Source: Burkholderia sp. BCC0322
GTDB taxonomy: Bacteria > Pseudomonadota > Gammaproteobacteria > Burkholderiales > Burkholderiaceae
Length of the DNA stretch: 64,000 bases
Assembly: GCF_902833045.1 (NCBI RefSeq)
Contig: NZ_CADFDU010000005.1
Span: 124,583 to 188,582, forward strand
Direction of reading: 5' to 3'
The translations under genes and the position numbers were made by a program. Below, piece by piece: positions 43,228-54,300 of the stretch. Positions within the stretch are counted from its first letter, which is position 1; the number at the start of each line of letters is the position of its first letter. The notes beneath the pieces are model-generated. The model did not search any database, was not told the origin of the DNA, and saw nothing but the letters and a program-made list of their open reading frames with translations.

Positions 43228-44049
43228 ATGTTCGCGAAGCTCGGGAAGGTGATTTCGAGCGCCGGCAGTGAGCGGTTCGCATCCGACATGCATGCATTGC
43301 TGGTCGAATCGATTCCGCTCGCGATCACCCGGATGACCGAATGGACGCTCGACGAGCCGGCGGGCGAAGTCGTCCGCGTCCAGTCGCTCGGCGCGTTCGG
43401 CGCGCCGGGCGGCGACGGGCGCGGCGCGCCGGCCGCGCACGGCGAGCGGGAACCGGCCGCGCATCCGCCGTTGAACCGGATCCTGGCGGCCTGCGACCGG
43501 CAGCTCATTCACATCAATCCGCTGCTGCGGGGCGGCAATGGCGGCGAAGCCGCGCCGCCGGGCGGACCGGGCGGCGGATTTCAGTGCCATCTCGTGTCGG
43601 GCAAGGCGAATCGCCGCTACGTGATCTCGCTGCATCGCACGGCATCGCATCGCGATTTCTCGTTGCAGGAGATGTCGTTCCTGAAGAATTTCGCCGATAC
43701 GCTGCTGCCGCTCGTCGAGTGGCATGCGTCGACGCGCCGGCACGGCGAGCTCGAATGCACGACGGCGCCCGGTGCGACGGCAGGCATGCCCGGCGTCGAG
43801 GCGCTGCGCCACGAGTTCGAATCGCGGCTCGCGCGCGCGGGCGTCGCGCTGTCGGCGCGTGAAAACGAAGTGTGCCTCGGCCTGCTCGCGGGCAAGATGC
43901 TGCGCGAAATGGCCGGCGAACTCGGCGTGAAGGAGAGTACGGTCGAGACGTACATCAAGCGCGCCGCGGTGAAGCTGGGTATCAGCGGCCGGCACGGGCT
44001 CACGAAATGGATGATCGACGATTCCGTACCGTGCGCGTCGGCGGCGTGA
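43228..44049 (+). CDS. LuxR-type regulator of the lipopeptide cluster (AmbR-like)
   Basis: 273 residues. The C-terminal HTH is LSARENEVCLGLLAGKMLRE, then MAGELGVKESTVETYIKRAA. The N-terminal domain (MFAKLGKVISSAGSERFASD) is clearly related to that of the next LuxR gene (MEFSRLFAHVGEAISSSGSR) and is not an AHL-binding domain. Such paired SalA/SyrF-like regulators activate lipopeptide operons; the occidiofungin cluster has two, ambR1 and ambR2, but I cannot tell which this is. AAGGAG lies 7 bases before the ATG at 43228. It is convergent with the second LuxR gene; the 276-base gap between them holds no gene. Confidence 0.88.
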   Translation: MFAKLGKVISSAGSERFASDMHALLVESIPLAITRMTEWTLDEPAGEVVRVQSLGAFGAPGGDGRGAPAAHGEREPAAHPPLNRILAACDRQLIHINPLLRGGNGGEAAPPGGPGGGFQCHLVSGKANRRYVISLHRTASHRDFSLQEMSFLKNFADTLLPLVEWHASTRRHGELECTTAPGATAGMPGVEALRHEFESRLARAGVALSARENEVCLGLLAGKMLREMAGELGVKESTVETYIKRAAVKLGISGRHGLTKWMIDDSVPCASAA

Positions 44050-44325
44050 CGCGGTCACGCCGTCGACGCACAACGAACACCGCCGGGTGATGTGCCGGTA
44101 TGGCTGCCGCGCGTGCCCGCGCCGACGACGATGTCACCGGGTGTGGCAGCCTGGGCTGCGTTGCCGGCCGGATTGCCGGCGTGCGACTCGACGTGGAGGC
44201 CGGCGGCAGCCGCCCCCCGTTGTTTCGTGCGTCGCCTGCGTCGGCGTCGTGCGCGCTGAAGTGCCTGGCGTGCCGCACCTGACGCACGCCACGCCGCCGG
44301 GCATGCGCGTTCGGGCCGCGGGGCC

Positions 44326-45225
44326 TCAGGTTCCGATGCGCGCCGACGTGTAGTCGCGCCGCACGCTTCTCGCGCTGTCCCGGCCGGCTTCCGTCGCGGC
44401 TCCGGCCGCCTCGTCGAGCATCCAGCGCGTCAGGCCGTGACGCCCGCCGAAGCCCAGCTTGACGGCTGCCCGCTTCAGGTAGGTCTCGACGGTGCTTTCG
44501 CACAGCGCGAAACGTGCGGCGATGGCGGGCACCGTGTCGCCGGCCAGCAGAGCCGTGCAGGCCTCGATCTCGCGCGTCGACAGCTTCACGCCGGCTTGCT
44601 GCAGCCGGTCGGCGAACCGCCGCGCCACGCGCTCCCGGCCCGATTGCGTCGCCGGCGGCGCGGCGGTGATCACACGGGCGGCCGGCGCAGCCGAATCGCG
44701 CGCCGCGACATGGCTCGCGACGATCGGAAACAGCACGTGCGAGAGTTCCTTGAGGAAGGTCCGCTCCAGCGGCGAGAAATCGTCGAACGTACTCGTGCGA
44801 TACAACGAGATCACGTAACAGTGGTTCCGCTTGCGGGTCACGAGGTGGAATTGCGCGCAACGCGGCGACACGATCGCCGCCTGCATGAGGACGAAACGGT
44901 CGAGCTGCGCGTGGATCGGGTCGTGGCCGGCGAGCGTGTCGTCGACGTGCAGGCGGCTCGCACCCGGGTGCGGCGGCATCTGCGGCCCGCAACAGGCAGC
45001 GGCCGGGCCGGCGTTCGCGAGCGCCGCGCCGACCGCACCGACCGCACCGAGGCTGCGCACCCCGGGGTTGCCGTCGGGCGCGGCGTCGACCGCAAGCTCC
45101 GAAATGCGGATCTCGTCGACGGGGATCGCCGCGGAGATCAGGTTGTACATCATTCGGGGAAAACGTCGGCTGCCGCTGCTCGAGATCGCTTCGCCGACGT
45201 GTGCGAACAATCTGCTGAACTCCAT
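44326..45225 (-). CDS. second LuxR-type regulator of the lipopeptide cluster (AmbR-like)
   Basis: 299 residues. The HTH is LSTREIEACTALLAGDTVPA, then IAARFALCESTVETYLKRAA. The N-terminal half shares the FxxxGxxISSSGSxRF opening and the YVISLYRTSTFDDFSPLERT block with its convergent paralogue (YVISLHRTASHRDFSLQEMS), so the two arose by duplication. AGGA lies 8 bases before the ATG. It is in the same orientation as the NRPS/transport operon, 203 bases downstream of the exporter gene. It could therefore be the last cistron or have its own promoter in that gap, which contains no gene and only a weak hairpin (45359-45372). Confidence 0.88.
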   Translation of the reverse strand: MEFSRLFAHVGEAISSSGSRRFPRMMYNLISAAIPVDEIRISELAVDAAPDGNPGVRSLGAVGAVGAALANAGPAAACCGPQMPPHPGASRLHVDDTLAGHDPIHAQLDRFVLMQAAIVSPRCAQFHLVTRKRNHCYVISLYRTSTFDDFSPLERTFLKELSHVLFPIVASHVAARDSAAPAARVITAAPPATQSGRERVARRFADRLQQAGVKLSTREIEACTALLAGDTVPAIAARFALCESTVETYLKRAAVKLGFGGRHGLTRWMLDEAAGAATEAGRDSARSVRRDYTSARIGT

Positions 45226-45428
45226 GAAAGAATTCCTGATGAGACGTTGAAGCTGCGCTTGCGCGCATGGATGCCGACATGATTTAAACACCTGGCCGCA
45301 AACGCGTCTGTAACGGATTGCCGGGACAACCGCGGCATCGCCGGCCGCCGAATCCGGTCCGCCGCACGGCGGCTGTTCCGCCCGTCGGCGACAGGCAGCG
45401 TGCACGGTGTCCGCATCCGGATCGCCGC

Positions 45429-47132
45429 TCATCCGGCAGCTTCGGCCCGGGCATCGCACAGGGCCGTATCGGAGAAGATGCGGCCGCTATCCAGGCGAAT
45501 GACCCGATCCGCCAGCTTGAAATACTGATCGTCGTGGGTAATGATGACGACGCATTTCCCGCGGGACTTCAGATCGGGTACCAGCACTTCATAGAAAAAT
45601 CGCTTGAAGACCGGATCCTGATCGGCGGCCCATTCGTCCAGGATATAAATCGGACGATCCTCGATGTAGGCGCAAAGCAACGCCAGGCGCTTGCGTTGCC
45701 CGGTCGACAAGGCCCGGGTCGTCGAGTAAGTCCGGCCGGAAATCTCGATCTTGTCCGCCAATTTCAGGGTTTCAAGGTATTTCCGCGCAAGCTCGATGCG
45801 TTCATTGCCCCGGTCCGGTCCTATGACGCGATTGAACAAATGGAAATCGGTGAAGACGGCGGAAAACAGGTTTCGGTACCGTTCCCTGGCAGCGTCGTCA
45901 ATGACTCTTCCGTCGAGGGAGATGGTGCCGCCGGTAGGCGCATAGAGGCCGCTGAGCACCTTGCCCAACGTGCTCTTGCCGCTGCCGTTTCCGCCGATGA
46001 CATAGACGAGTTCGCCCGCATGAATCGTCATGTTGATGGGGCCGAGCACGAAGTCGACAGACGACGCGTCGTCACGGTAGTTCATCGTCACCTCGTTCAA
46101 CTCGATGACCTTCCATGACTTCGCCGATGGGGATTCCACGGTGCCCGGAGAGGGCGGTTCGTTGCGTGAATCCTGCGTGTCGTCGATCAGGAAGCCGAAT
46201 TCAGCCAGCCTGGCGAGCGCGGTCTTGCCTTCGGCCACCACCGGCAGGATATTGATCAGCATGGTCAAGGGCCCCATCATGTAGAGCACGGCCAGAATGC
46301 TCGCCGTGAGTACGGAAGGGTCCACGACGCCGAGCGACGGTACGCCGAACAACAGGAACCCGAGCAGGACCGCTACCGTGATCTGGCCGATGCTGTCGCC
46401 GCTCATGAACCAGAAGCGTTCGATGTAATTGAAGCCTGCCACGCGCTTCGACGACAACTCGATCGCGGCCCGGGTAAACCAGCGTCGCCTGGCCCGGTTG
46501 AGCTTGAGCTCCTTGATTCCGAACACGAGGCCATGGGTATATTCGTTGAACTGGACGAATTCATCGCGAACCCGCTCCGTGAAATTGACCGCCTTTCGAT
46601 AGAAAAACAGATAAAGCAGCAGGCCGACGAGGGTCAGGATGATCGTCGAAGCGAACACGATCCACGAGAGATAGGCGAGATAGGCGATGCTGCAGATCAG
46701 GACGACCGATTGAACGATGATCGTCGGGATGGTGAGCAGGGTCTGGCTCAGCTGCGGAATGTCTTGCGTCAGCATCGTCAGGACATTGGGGGCGCCGCGG
46801 CGGTCGATTTCATCCAGCGGGGTCGCCAGGATCCTCTTGCACAGGTTGACGCGCAATCGCGTCATGACTTTCATGCAGGCATAGGAAGGCATCACGGCAG
46901 CGCCGCTCCTGCAGACCACCGCGACGACATTCACCGCAATGAAGATCAGCAACAGCGTTTGCCGATCATCCCGGTCGTGCAGCGCGGTGCTGATCAACCC
47001 GACGCCCACGATCGACGCGATGCCGCTGACGAGGCCCGTCAGGACCGTGCCCAGCGTCAGCCAGGGATGACTGCGCCACATCAGGGTGACGGCGGAATGC
47101 CATGGCGGCGATTTGCTTTGAGCGGAATCCAT
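45429..47132 (-). CDS. ocfA: cyclic-peptide export ABC transporter (SyrD/PvdE type)
   Basis: 567 residues, a fused permease-ATPase. Six transmembrane helices (about residues 25-300) are followed by an ATPase with Walker A VIGGNGSGKSTLGK, signature LSTGQRKRL, Walker B PIYILDEWAADQDP and switch His ITHDDQYF. The layout matches cyclic-peptide/siderophore exporters such as SyrD and PvdE. It lies 16 bases downstream of the ocfB-like gene in the NRPS operon and would carry the finished lipopeptide across the inner membrane. The gene symbol follows the position and family in the published occidiofungin cluster. Confidence 0.9.
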   Translation of the reverse strand: MDSAQSKSPPWHSAVTLMWRSHPWLTLGTVLTGLVSGIASIVGVGLISTALHDRDDRQTLLLIFIAVNVVAVVCRSGAAVMPSYACMKVMTRLRVNLCKRILATPLDEIDRRGAPNVLTMLTQDIPQLSQTLLTIPTIIVQSVVLICSIAYLAYLSWIVFASTIILTLVGLLLYLFFYRKAVNFTERVRDEFVQFNEYTHGLVFGIKELKLNRARRRWFTRAAIELSSKRVAGFNYIERFWFMSGDSIGQITVAVLLGFLLFGVPSLGVVDPSVLTASILAVLYMMGPLTMLINILPVVAEGKTALARLAEFGFLIDDTQDSRNEPPSPGTVESPSAKSWKVIELNEVTMNYRDDASSVDFVLGPINMTIHAGELVYVIGGNGSGKSTLGKVLSGLYAPTGGTISLDGRVIDDAARERYRNLFSAVFTDFHLFNRVIGPDRGNERIELARKYLETLKLADKIEISGRTYSTTRALSTGQRKRLALLCAYIEDRPIYILDEWAADQDPVFKRFFYEVLVPDLKSRGKCVVIITHDDQYFKLADRVIRLDSGRIFSDTALCDARAEAAG

Positions 47133-47148
47133 GAGTGGCCAGTAGGTC

Positions 47149-47685
47149 TCAGTTGATCAGGTGGCTGAGTTCGACGTTTCTTGCCGCTGATCTCAACCTC
47201 GACGAGGTTTCGTGCTTGCCCAGGAACGTGATGCTCTTCACGATTTCCAGCGGCGAATCGGAAAACAGGATGCAGCACTTCAGCAGGCGCTGCGCACGAT
47301 CCCAGCCGACGCCGTCCGTCGAATCGGCCACGCTGCGCAACGCGGCCTCGACCGACGCGGCCGTCCAGTTTTCGTTCCCTGTCAGCCGCGCATCGACCTG
47401 CCGAAGAAATTGCAGGAGCGTGCGGGGATTGCTTTCGATGCTGTACATGAGGATGTAATCGATCCGCACTTTCTTCGTGATCAACGGAAAAATCAGGTCG
47501 ATCACGCCGGCAGCCGATTCGCATTTCCCATAAGCCAGTGAAATCGCGTCGCCGAGCTTGCAGTCCCGGTGAAGCGCATTCAGCGCGGCCTGTACGAACG
47601 CCGCTTCGGGGTCAACAGGGGTGATTTGCATGAGGGTCAATGGCTTGTCGAGTGAGGGATCGCGGCGGGCACGAGCCGCAGGCAT
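47149..47685 (-). CDS. ocfB: protein of unknown function in the lipopeptide operon
   Basis: 178 residues if the ATG overlapping the glycosyltransferase stop (TAATG at 47683-47687) is used; 160 if translation begins at MQITPVDPEAAFV (47631), where I see no ribosome site. It is soluble and mostly helical (AAFVQAALNALHRDCKLGDA, RIDYILMYSIESNPRTLLQF, SVEAALRSVADSTDGVGWDR). It has three Cys residues and no recognised motif. Its position between the glycosyltransferase and the exporter, with start/stop overlap on one side and a 16-base gap on the other, ties it firmly to the pathway. The symbol is assigned by position only; the job could be glycosylation partner, escort or tailoring. Confidence 0.75.
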   Translation of the reverse strand: MPAARARRDPSLDKPLTLMQITPVDPEAAFVQAALNALHRDCKLGDAISLAYGKCESAAGVIDLIFPLITKKVRIDYILMYSIESNPRTLLQFLRQVDARLTGNENWTAASVEAALRSVADSTDGVGWDRAQRLLKCCILFSDSPLEIVKSITFLGKHETSSRLRSAARNVELSHLIN

Positions 47686-48341
47686 TACCAGCCGTCCGGA
47701 ATGGGCATCGAATAGGTCAGCGGCTTTTCCGGCATCACTTCGTCCATGATGTCGGAGTAGCCGGACTCCTGTCCGACCAGGTTCGGCTCGAAGCAGTAGC
47801 AATTGAACGTCTGCTGCAGGACGAGGTTGTTACGGTCGTTGATCGCCGGCGGGTTTTCGTTGATCGCGATGAACGCGTCGTACAGCGAGTCCCGGACGAC
47901 ATACGCGTGTGCGGTGAGCGTCTCCACGGCCTTGACGATGTTCGGTGCGACGGGAATGGGCGGCGTGAAGTGATACGCGCCCAGGAACAGCATGTGCCAG
48001 TCATCCGGCACTTGCGCGATGAACTCGGGAAAGCGCGCGGCGAAATCGGCGTCGAAGAACGCGTCGTCCTCGAAGATCAGGACTTCGCTCGCGCCGGCAG
48101 CCTTGGCCTGTTTCACGGCGGCGAGATGGCTCATCGTGCAGCCGTAGTCCTGCGGACGCATATGGCTCAACGATTCCGGCACGCTCACCAGCCTGGCATC
48201 GACGGCGGACAGCCGTTCCACCGTGCGGATGTTCTGCTCTGCGAATTTTCGTTGCATCGCTTCCCAGCGGTCGGGGCGCCGGTCCAGGTTGATGCAGACC
48301 TTGCGGGCGAAAGTGTTGTCGATCGTCGGCGTTGATTTCAT
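47685..48341 (-). CDS. ocfC: family 25 glycosyltransferase (probable xylosyltransferase of the lipopeptide)
   Basis: 218 residues. It opens with CINLDRRPDRWEAMQRKF, the GT25 N-terminal block, then GCTMSHLAAVKQAKAAGASE and the nucleotide-sugar/metal motif VLIFEDDAFFD. There is no signal or membrane segment, so it is cytoplasmic. Its ATG overlaps the NRPS stop (ATGA at 48338-48341), indicating coupled translation with the NRPS. In the occidiofungin cluster as I remember it, the gene in this place (ocfC) adds xylose to the fatty amino acid residue. Most GT25 members act on lipopolysaccharide, so the peptide role rests on context. Confidence 0.88.
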   Translation of the reverse strand: MKSTPTIDNTFARKVCINLDRRPDRWEAMQRKFAEQNIRTVERLSAVDARLVSVPESLSHMRPQDYGCTMSHLAAVKQAKAAGASEVLIFEDDAFFDADFAARFPEFIAQVPDDWHMLFLGAYHFTPPIPVAPNIVKAVETLTAHAYVVRDSLYDAFIAINENPPAINDRNNLVLQQTFNCYCFEPNLVGQESGYSDIMDEVMPEKPLTYSMPIPDGW

Positions 48342-51300
48342 GAGGGCAGTTTTTCCAGAAACGAATTGACATGGGCGGCGAGGACGCCGGCATGCGGATC
48401 GAGCAGCATGGTCAGGTGGTCGCCGGGGACGTCCGTCACCGCGACGGGGAGCGCCGAGAAGCGGGACCACCCCCAGCTCGGGTCCAGGCGAAGCTGCGCG
48501 ATCTCGGCAGACGGCGCGTAGTCGCCGGGATCGCGTTCGGTGCTGCGGAACAGCGCGATCGGCACGGGCAGCGGGGTGGCTTGCGGCGCGTAGTGCGACT
48601 TGAAGTTGGCCTGGTAGACGCGCAGGTAGGCGCGCAGGCGGTCGGACCCGGCGTCCGCGAACCAGTTGCCGCGGTCGCCGATCCGCTCGAGGATCAGGCC
48701 GGCCTGGGCGTCGGGATCGAGATCGACGAGGTCGGTTCGCGTCACCTGAAGGTCGGTCCCGAGGAAGGTGCCGATTTCATGGGCGATCGCGACCAGCCAT
48801 TCGGTGTCGTCCCAGTCCTGCCAGTAAGCGGCGGCCGGGCTGTCGATGGGCGCGGACGCGTCGAAGATCGCCAGCAGTTTCACGTCGGCGCCCCTGGCGA
48901 CAAGTTGCCGGCTCATCTCGAGCGCCACCTGCGCGCCGAACGAGTGGCCCGCCAGGTAGTACGGCCCCGCGCCCACCCGCGGCCAGATGCGTTCGATATG
49001 ACGGGCCGCGATGTCTTCCACGCGGGTGAGCGGCATGCACGAGCCGTCGAGGCCGAGCGCTTCCAGCCCGTGAATCGCGTGGGCGCCGCTCAGGTGGTGC
49101 GCGAGCGGGTGGAAGTAGACCACGTTCCCGCCGGCGCCCGGCAGGAGGAAGAGCGGCGCGGCGGGGCCGCCGTCGCGAATCGGCACGAGTCCGCCGGCGG
49201 GCGCGGACGGTTCCTTCGCGGCCAGCGCCGCCGCCAGTTTCTCGATGGTCGGATTCTCGAACAGGCAGGAAATCGGCAGCCGGCGATCGAACGCCTTCTC
49301 GACATGGGCCATCAGCTGGATCGCGATGATCGAGTGGCCGCCGAGGTCGAAATAGTTGTCGCCGATCTTGATGTCGTCTCGTTTGAAGATCCGCCGCCAG
49401 ATCTCCAGCAACGTGCTTTCGTCCGCCGTAGGCGCGGCGGCGCGTGCCGCCGTGGCCGCCCCGGCAGCGGCTTCGATGGCCGGCTCGGCCGCGCCGCGCG
49501 ATGCGCTCGGCAGGCCACCGGCGGCCTGCGGATCGGCGAGCTCGCCGGTGCGCCGGGTCGGGTCGTCGGCGAATCGTTCCAGCAACGTGCGGAGGGTGCC
49601 GAGCATCTGCCGCACGACATCCGGCGCGACGCGGTGTGCATCGTGCGAAATGTGGAAACCGATGCGCTCGTTCGGGTGCACCGTCAGGGTCAGCGGGTAA
49701 TTCGATTCCGCGAACGCGCGGGTGTCGAGAATCTCGATGTCGTCCGGCCCGAGATCGGGGGCGGCGGCCACCGGGAAGTTCTCGAAGACGAGCAGGCTGT
49801 CGAACAGACTGTCGCGGGCGGGCACGTCGCTCCACGACTGGATATCGACCAGCGAGCTGTACGAATGCGGCTCCATTGCCGTCTGGGCCGCATGGACTTC
49901 CGCCAGCCATTCGATGAACGGCCGCTCCGGTGCGATACGCAAGCGCAGCGGCAGCGTGTTGATGAACAGCCCCACGATCGACTCGACGCCGTCGAGCATC
50001 GGCGGGCGACCGGACACGGTGACGCCGAAGACGACATCGTCCGTTCCGGCGTGGCGCCGCAGCACCAACGCCCAGACCGCGCGGATCAGGACGTTGAGCG
50101 TGACGCGATGCGCGCGCGTCAGCGCTTGCAGCCGCGCGGTCAGGGTCTCGTCCAGCAGGAATTGCTGTGTCCTGCGCGTGTCCTCGCGCGCGGCGTCGCC
50201 GGCGTTCTGCCGGGCCGGACTGGCCGCGATCGGCGTGGCGGCATGGAAGCCGGCCAGTTCGGCGCGCCACCAGGTTTCGTCGGCCGAGCGAGGATGACGC
50301 GCGAGCCAGTCGATGTACGCGCGGTAGCCCGGCGCCGACGCTGCGACCGCGGGCACGCCGGTGCGGGCGAGCGACAGGTAGTCGTCGAACACCTCCTTCA
50401 TCAGGGTCGCGGTGCTCCAGCCGTCCAAGATGATGTGGTGCGCGCTCCAGCAGAAGCGATGGCGCGTGTCCGTTTCCTGGATCAGCGTGCAGCGGAACAA
50501 CGGCGCCCGCTGAAGATCGAAGCCGCGCTTGCGGTCGTCGGCGAGGAACGCATCGAAGTCCTGCGCGCGGCGGGACGTATCGCGGTGCCGCCAGTCGAGC
50601 ATTGTCCACGGCAGCTCGACCGCGCGTAGCACGGTCTGGACGGGGTGATCGCGATTGGCCCACGCGAACGCGGTGCGCAGCACGCCATGGCGCGCGAGCG
50701 CATTGGCCCACGCCTGCCGGAGCGCCGGCACCTGGAGCGGGCCGCTGACGACAAAGCTGAACTGCTGGAAATAGGCGGCAGGATCCAGGTCGTACAGCGA
50801 ATGGAACAGGATGCCCTGCTGCAGCGACGAAAGTGGGTAGCTGTCCTCGATGTCGTCCCACGCGGTGTCGGGGACCGACGCCGCGAAGTCGAGCAACCGG
50901 TCCTTGAAGTGCGCGGCCAGGTTCTCGACCGTCTGCCGCCGGTGGAGCCGTTCGCCGTAGCGCCAGTCCACCTGAAGCTTGCCGTCGACGACGGCGGCGA
51001 CGATCTCGAATGCGTGCGTGCGCTGTGACCGCCCGGCGCGCAGCGAGCCGAGATCTTCGGCCGCCGGGCGCCAGCCGTCGGATTGCCGCAACACGGTATC
51101 GAGCTGCCCGTGATAGTTGAAGAGGATATCGGCCTTCGGCAACGCGGCGAGACTGTCGCGCACGGCGGCGTCGGGGCTCAGGTAGCGGAGCAGCGAATAA
51201 CCGAGACCGTCGGCCGGAATCCGGCGCAGCTGCTGCCGCGCGTCACGCAGCGCGTCCTCCGGCGTGTGCATCGCGTCGGCGTCGAGCACGACGGGGTAGA

Positions 51301-54300
51301 TGGACGTGAACCAGCCCACCGTCCGCGTGAGGTCGAGCGGCGCATCCGACACGTGGCGGCCGTGACTCTCGAGATCGATCCGGGTGCGGGTGTTGCCCGT
51401 GACCATGCTGCAGGCTTGCGCGAGCGCGACGAGCAGGACGTCGTTGATGCGGGTGTCGTAGGCCCGTGGCAGCCGGCGCAGCAACGCGGTGGTGGCGGCT
51501 TCGTCCAGCTCGAATGAAACGGATGACGCGTCGCCGACCGCGTTGTTGGCCCTGTAGTTGGCGCCGTGGTTGTCCGCACCCGCGGCCGGATAGTCGACCG
51601 GAATCGGTTCGACGTGCTGCGCAAGGAGGGCTTGCCACAGTCGGGCTTCGTCGCCGATGGCGGGCGACCGGGCCAGTTGCTGCAGATGCAATGCCCATTC
51701 GCGGAACGAAGTCGTCTTCTCGGGCAGCGGCCGGCCATGGTAGGCGGCATGCAAGTCCTCGAGGAGCACGCGCCACGACACGCCGTCCACCGCCAGGTGA
51801 TGGACCGACACGAACAGGCGGGCGAGCGGCTCGTCGGCCAGGCAGAAGAGCCGGGCCGCGAGCAACGGGCCGTGCGTGATGTCGATGCCGCGCTCCGCGT
51901 CGGCGGCGGCGGTGCGCATCGCCGCCAGGCGCTCGTCGGGGTCGCCGGCGATCACCTGTTTCGCAAAGAGCGCCGGCATCTCGCCGCCCGCGACGACTTG
52001 CTGGGTCCATCCGCCCGCACCGTGCGAGAAACGCAGTCGCAACGCGTCGTGATGTTCGTAGACTTGCCGGAACGCGTCGGCGAGCCTCGACGCGTCGATA
52101 TCCGCCGGCACCTGGATCAGGACCGTTTGATTGTAGTGTGACGGCGCATCGATCTCCTGTTCGAAGAACCAGTGCTGCACCGGTGTGAGCGGCGCATCGC
52201 CCAGCGGGCTCACGGTTGGCGCGTGTGCGGCCCGCGCCTCGGGTGCGGCGGCCAGCTGCGCGATCGTCTGATACTGGAACAGCTGCTTCGCCGTCACGCG
52301 CAGCCCGGCCTGGTTGGCGCGCGCGATCACCTGGATGCTCAGGATGGAGTCGCCGCCGAGTTCGAAGAAATTGTCGTGGATGCCGACGGAAGGCAGTTGC
52401 AGCACGTCTTGCCAGATCGACGCCAGCAGGATTTCCCGCGGCGTGACCGCGGGCGCGTGCGGCGGGGGCGCGTCGGCCCCATTCGCCGGAAGCGGCAGCG
52501 CCTTGCGGTTGATCTTGCCGTTGGGCAGCGTCGGCAGGGACGCGAGCGCGACGAACTGCGACGGCACCATGTAGTCGGCCAGCTTGCCGCTCAGGAAGCC
52601 GCGCAGATCGGCGAGGTCCGCCGCCGCGGTCGCGACATAGGCGATCAGGAAGGTTCGGGTTCCTTCGGTTCTCGCGATCACGACGCAGTCGTCGATCGAC
52701 GGATGCGCGCGCAGCGCCGCCTCGATTTCGCCGGGTTCGATGCGCAGGCCGCGCAGCTTGATCTGGTGATCGATGCGGCCGAGGAACGCGATGTTGCCGT
52801 CGGGGCGGTAGCGCGCGAGATCGCCGGTGCGGTAGAGGCGCGCGAGCGGGTCGGAGGAGAACGGATCGGCGATGAACTTTTCGGCGCTCAGTTCGGGTTC
52901 GCCGTGGTAGCCGCGCCCGACCGGCGTGCCGCCGATCAGCAATTCTCCGGGCACGCCCACCGGCACGGGCTGCATCTGCGCGTCGACGATGTAGAGGCGG
53001 GTGTTGGCGATGGGCCGGCCGATCGGGACGATGCGGTTCGGGTCGTCGCGCCGGCATTCCCACGCGGTTACGTCGACGGCGGCCTCGGTGGGGCCGTAGA
53101 GGTTGTAGAGCTTGACGTCCAGGCGCTCGAGGCAACGCTGCTGCAGGTCGTGGGGCAGCGCCTCGCCGCTGCACACGACGCGCCGCAGCGACGCGCAGTG
53201 CGCGTCGAGGTCCGGATGGTCGAGGAACGCGCGCAGCATCGACGGCACGAAGTGGATCGTGGTGATCCGTTCGCGCTCGATGAGATCGACGAGGTAGTCG
53301 GTTTCGCGCTGGCCGCCGGGGCGGGCGAACACCAGGCGCGCGCCGGTGACGAGCGGCCAGAAGAGTTCCCAGACCGAGACGTCGAAGCTGAACGGGGTCT
53401 TCTGCAGCACGGCATCGTCGGTGCCGAGCGCGTAGGCGTGCTGCATCCAGAGGATGCGGTTGGTGATGGCGCGATGGGTGTTGAGCGCGCCCTTGGGCCG
53501 GCCGGTCGACCCGGACGTGTAGATCATGTAGGCGAGGTTGTCGCCGTTCAGCGCGGGCGCGGGGTTCGACACGGGCGCGGCATCAAGATCGAGTGCGTCG
53601 GTATCGATGGCGATCACGCGGGCGCCGGTGTCGGGCAGCGCGGCGAGCAGGTGCTGCTGGGTGAGGAGCCAGCGCAACTGCGCGTGGTCGATCATGAAGC
53701 GCACGCGTTCGGCGGGGTAGTCGGGGTCGACGGGGACATAAGCGCCGCCGGCCTTGAGGATCGCGAGCAGCGCGACGCTCATGTCGAGCGAGCGTTCCAT
53801 GGCGACGCCGACGAGTGCGTCGGGGCCGACGCCGAGTGCGATGAGATGGTGGGCGAGGCGGTTGGCGCGCAGGTTGAGTTCGGCGTAGGTGAGCGAGACG
53901 TCATCGAAGACGGCGGCGATGGCGTCCGGCGTGCGCTCGACCTGCCGTTCGAACAACCGATGCAACGGCTGCGCGGCGGCCTCGCCGAAGTCCATGTCGG
54001 TGCGGTTCCACTCGACGGTCAGCAAGTGCCGCTCCGCATCGCTCGTCAACGGCAGCGCGCCGAACGGCCGGTCCGGATCGGCGATCACGGCATCGATGAG
54101 CGTACGGAAGTGTTCCGCCATGCGCTCGATCGTGGCGGCGTCGAACAGGTCCAGGTTGTATTCCAGCGAGCCCGCGAGACCGTCGTCGGCATCCTGGACA
54201 TGGAGCGTGAGGTCGAATTTCGCGGTGTGGGTCTCCACCGATACCGGCGTGGCCACGAGACCGGGGAAGCTCGCCGTCTGGGCCTGCGCTTTCTCGTACG

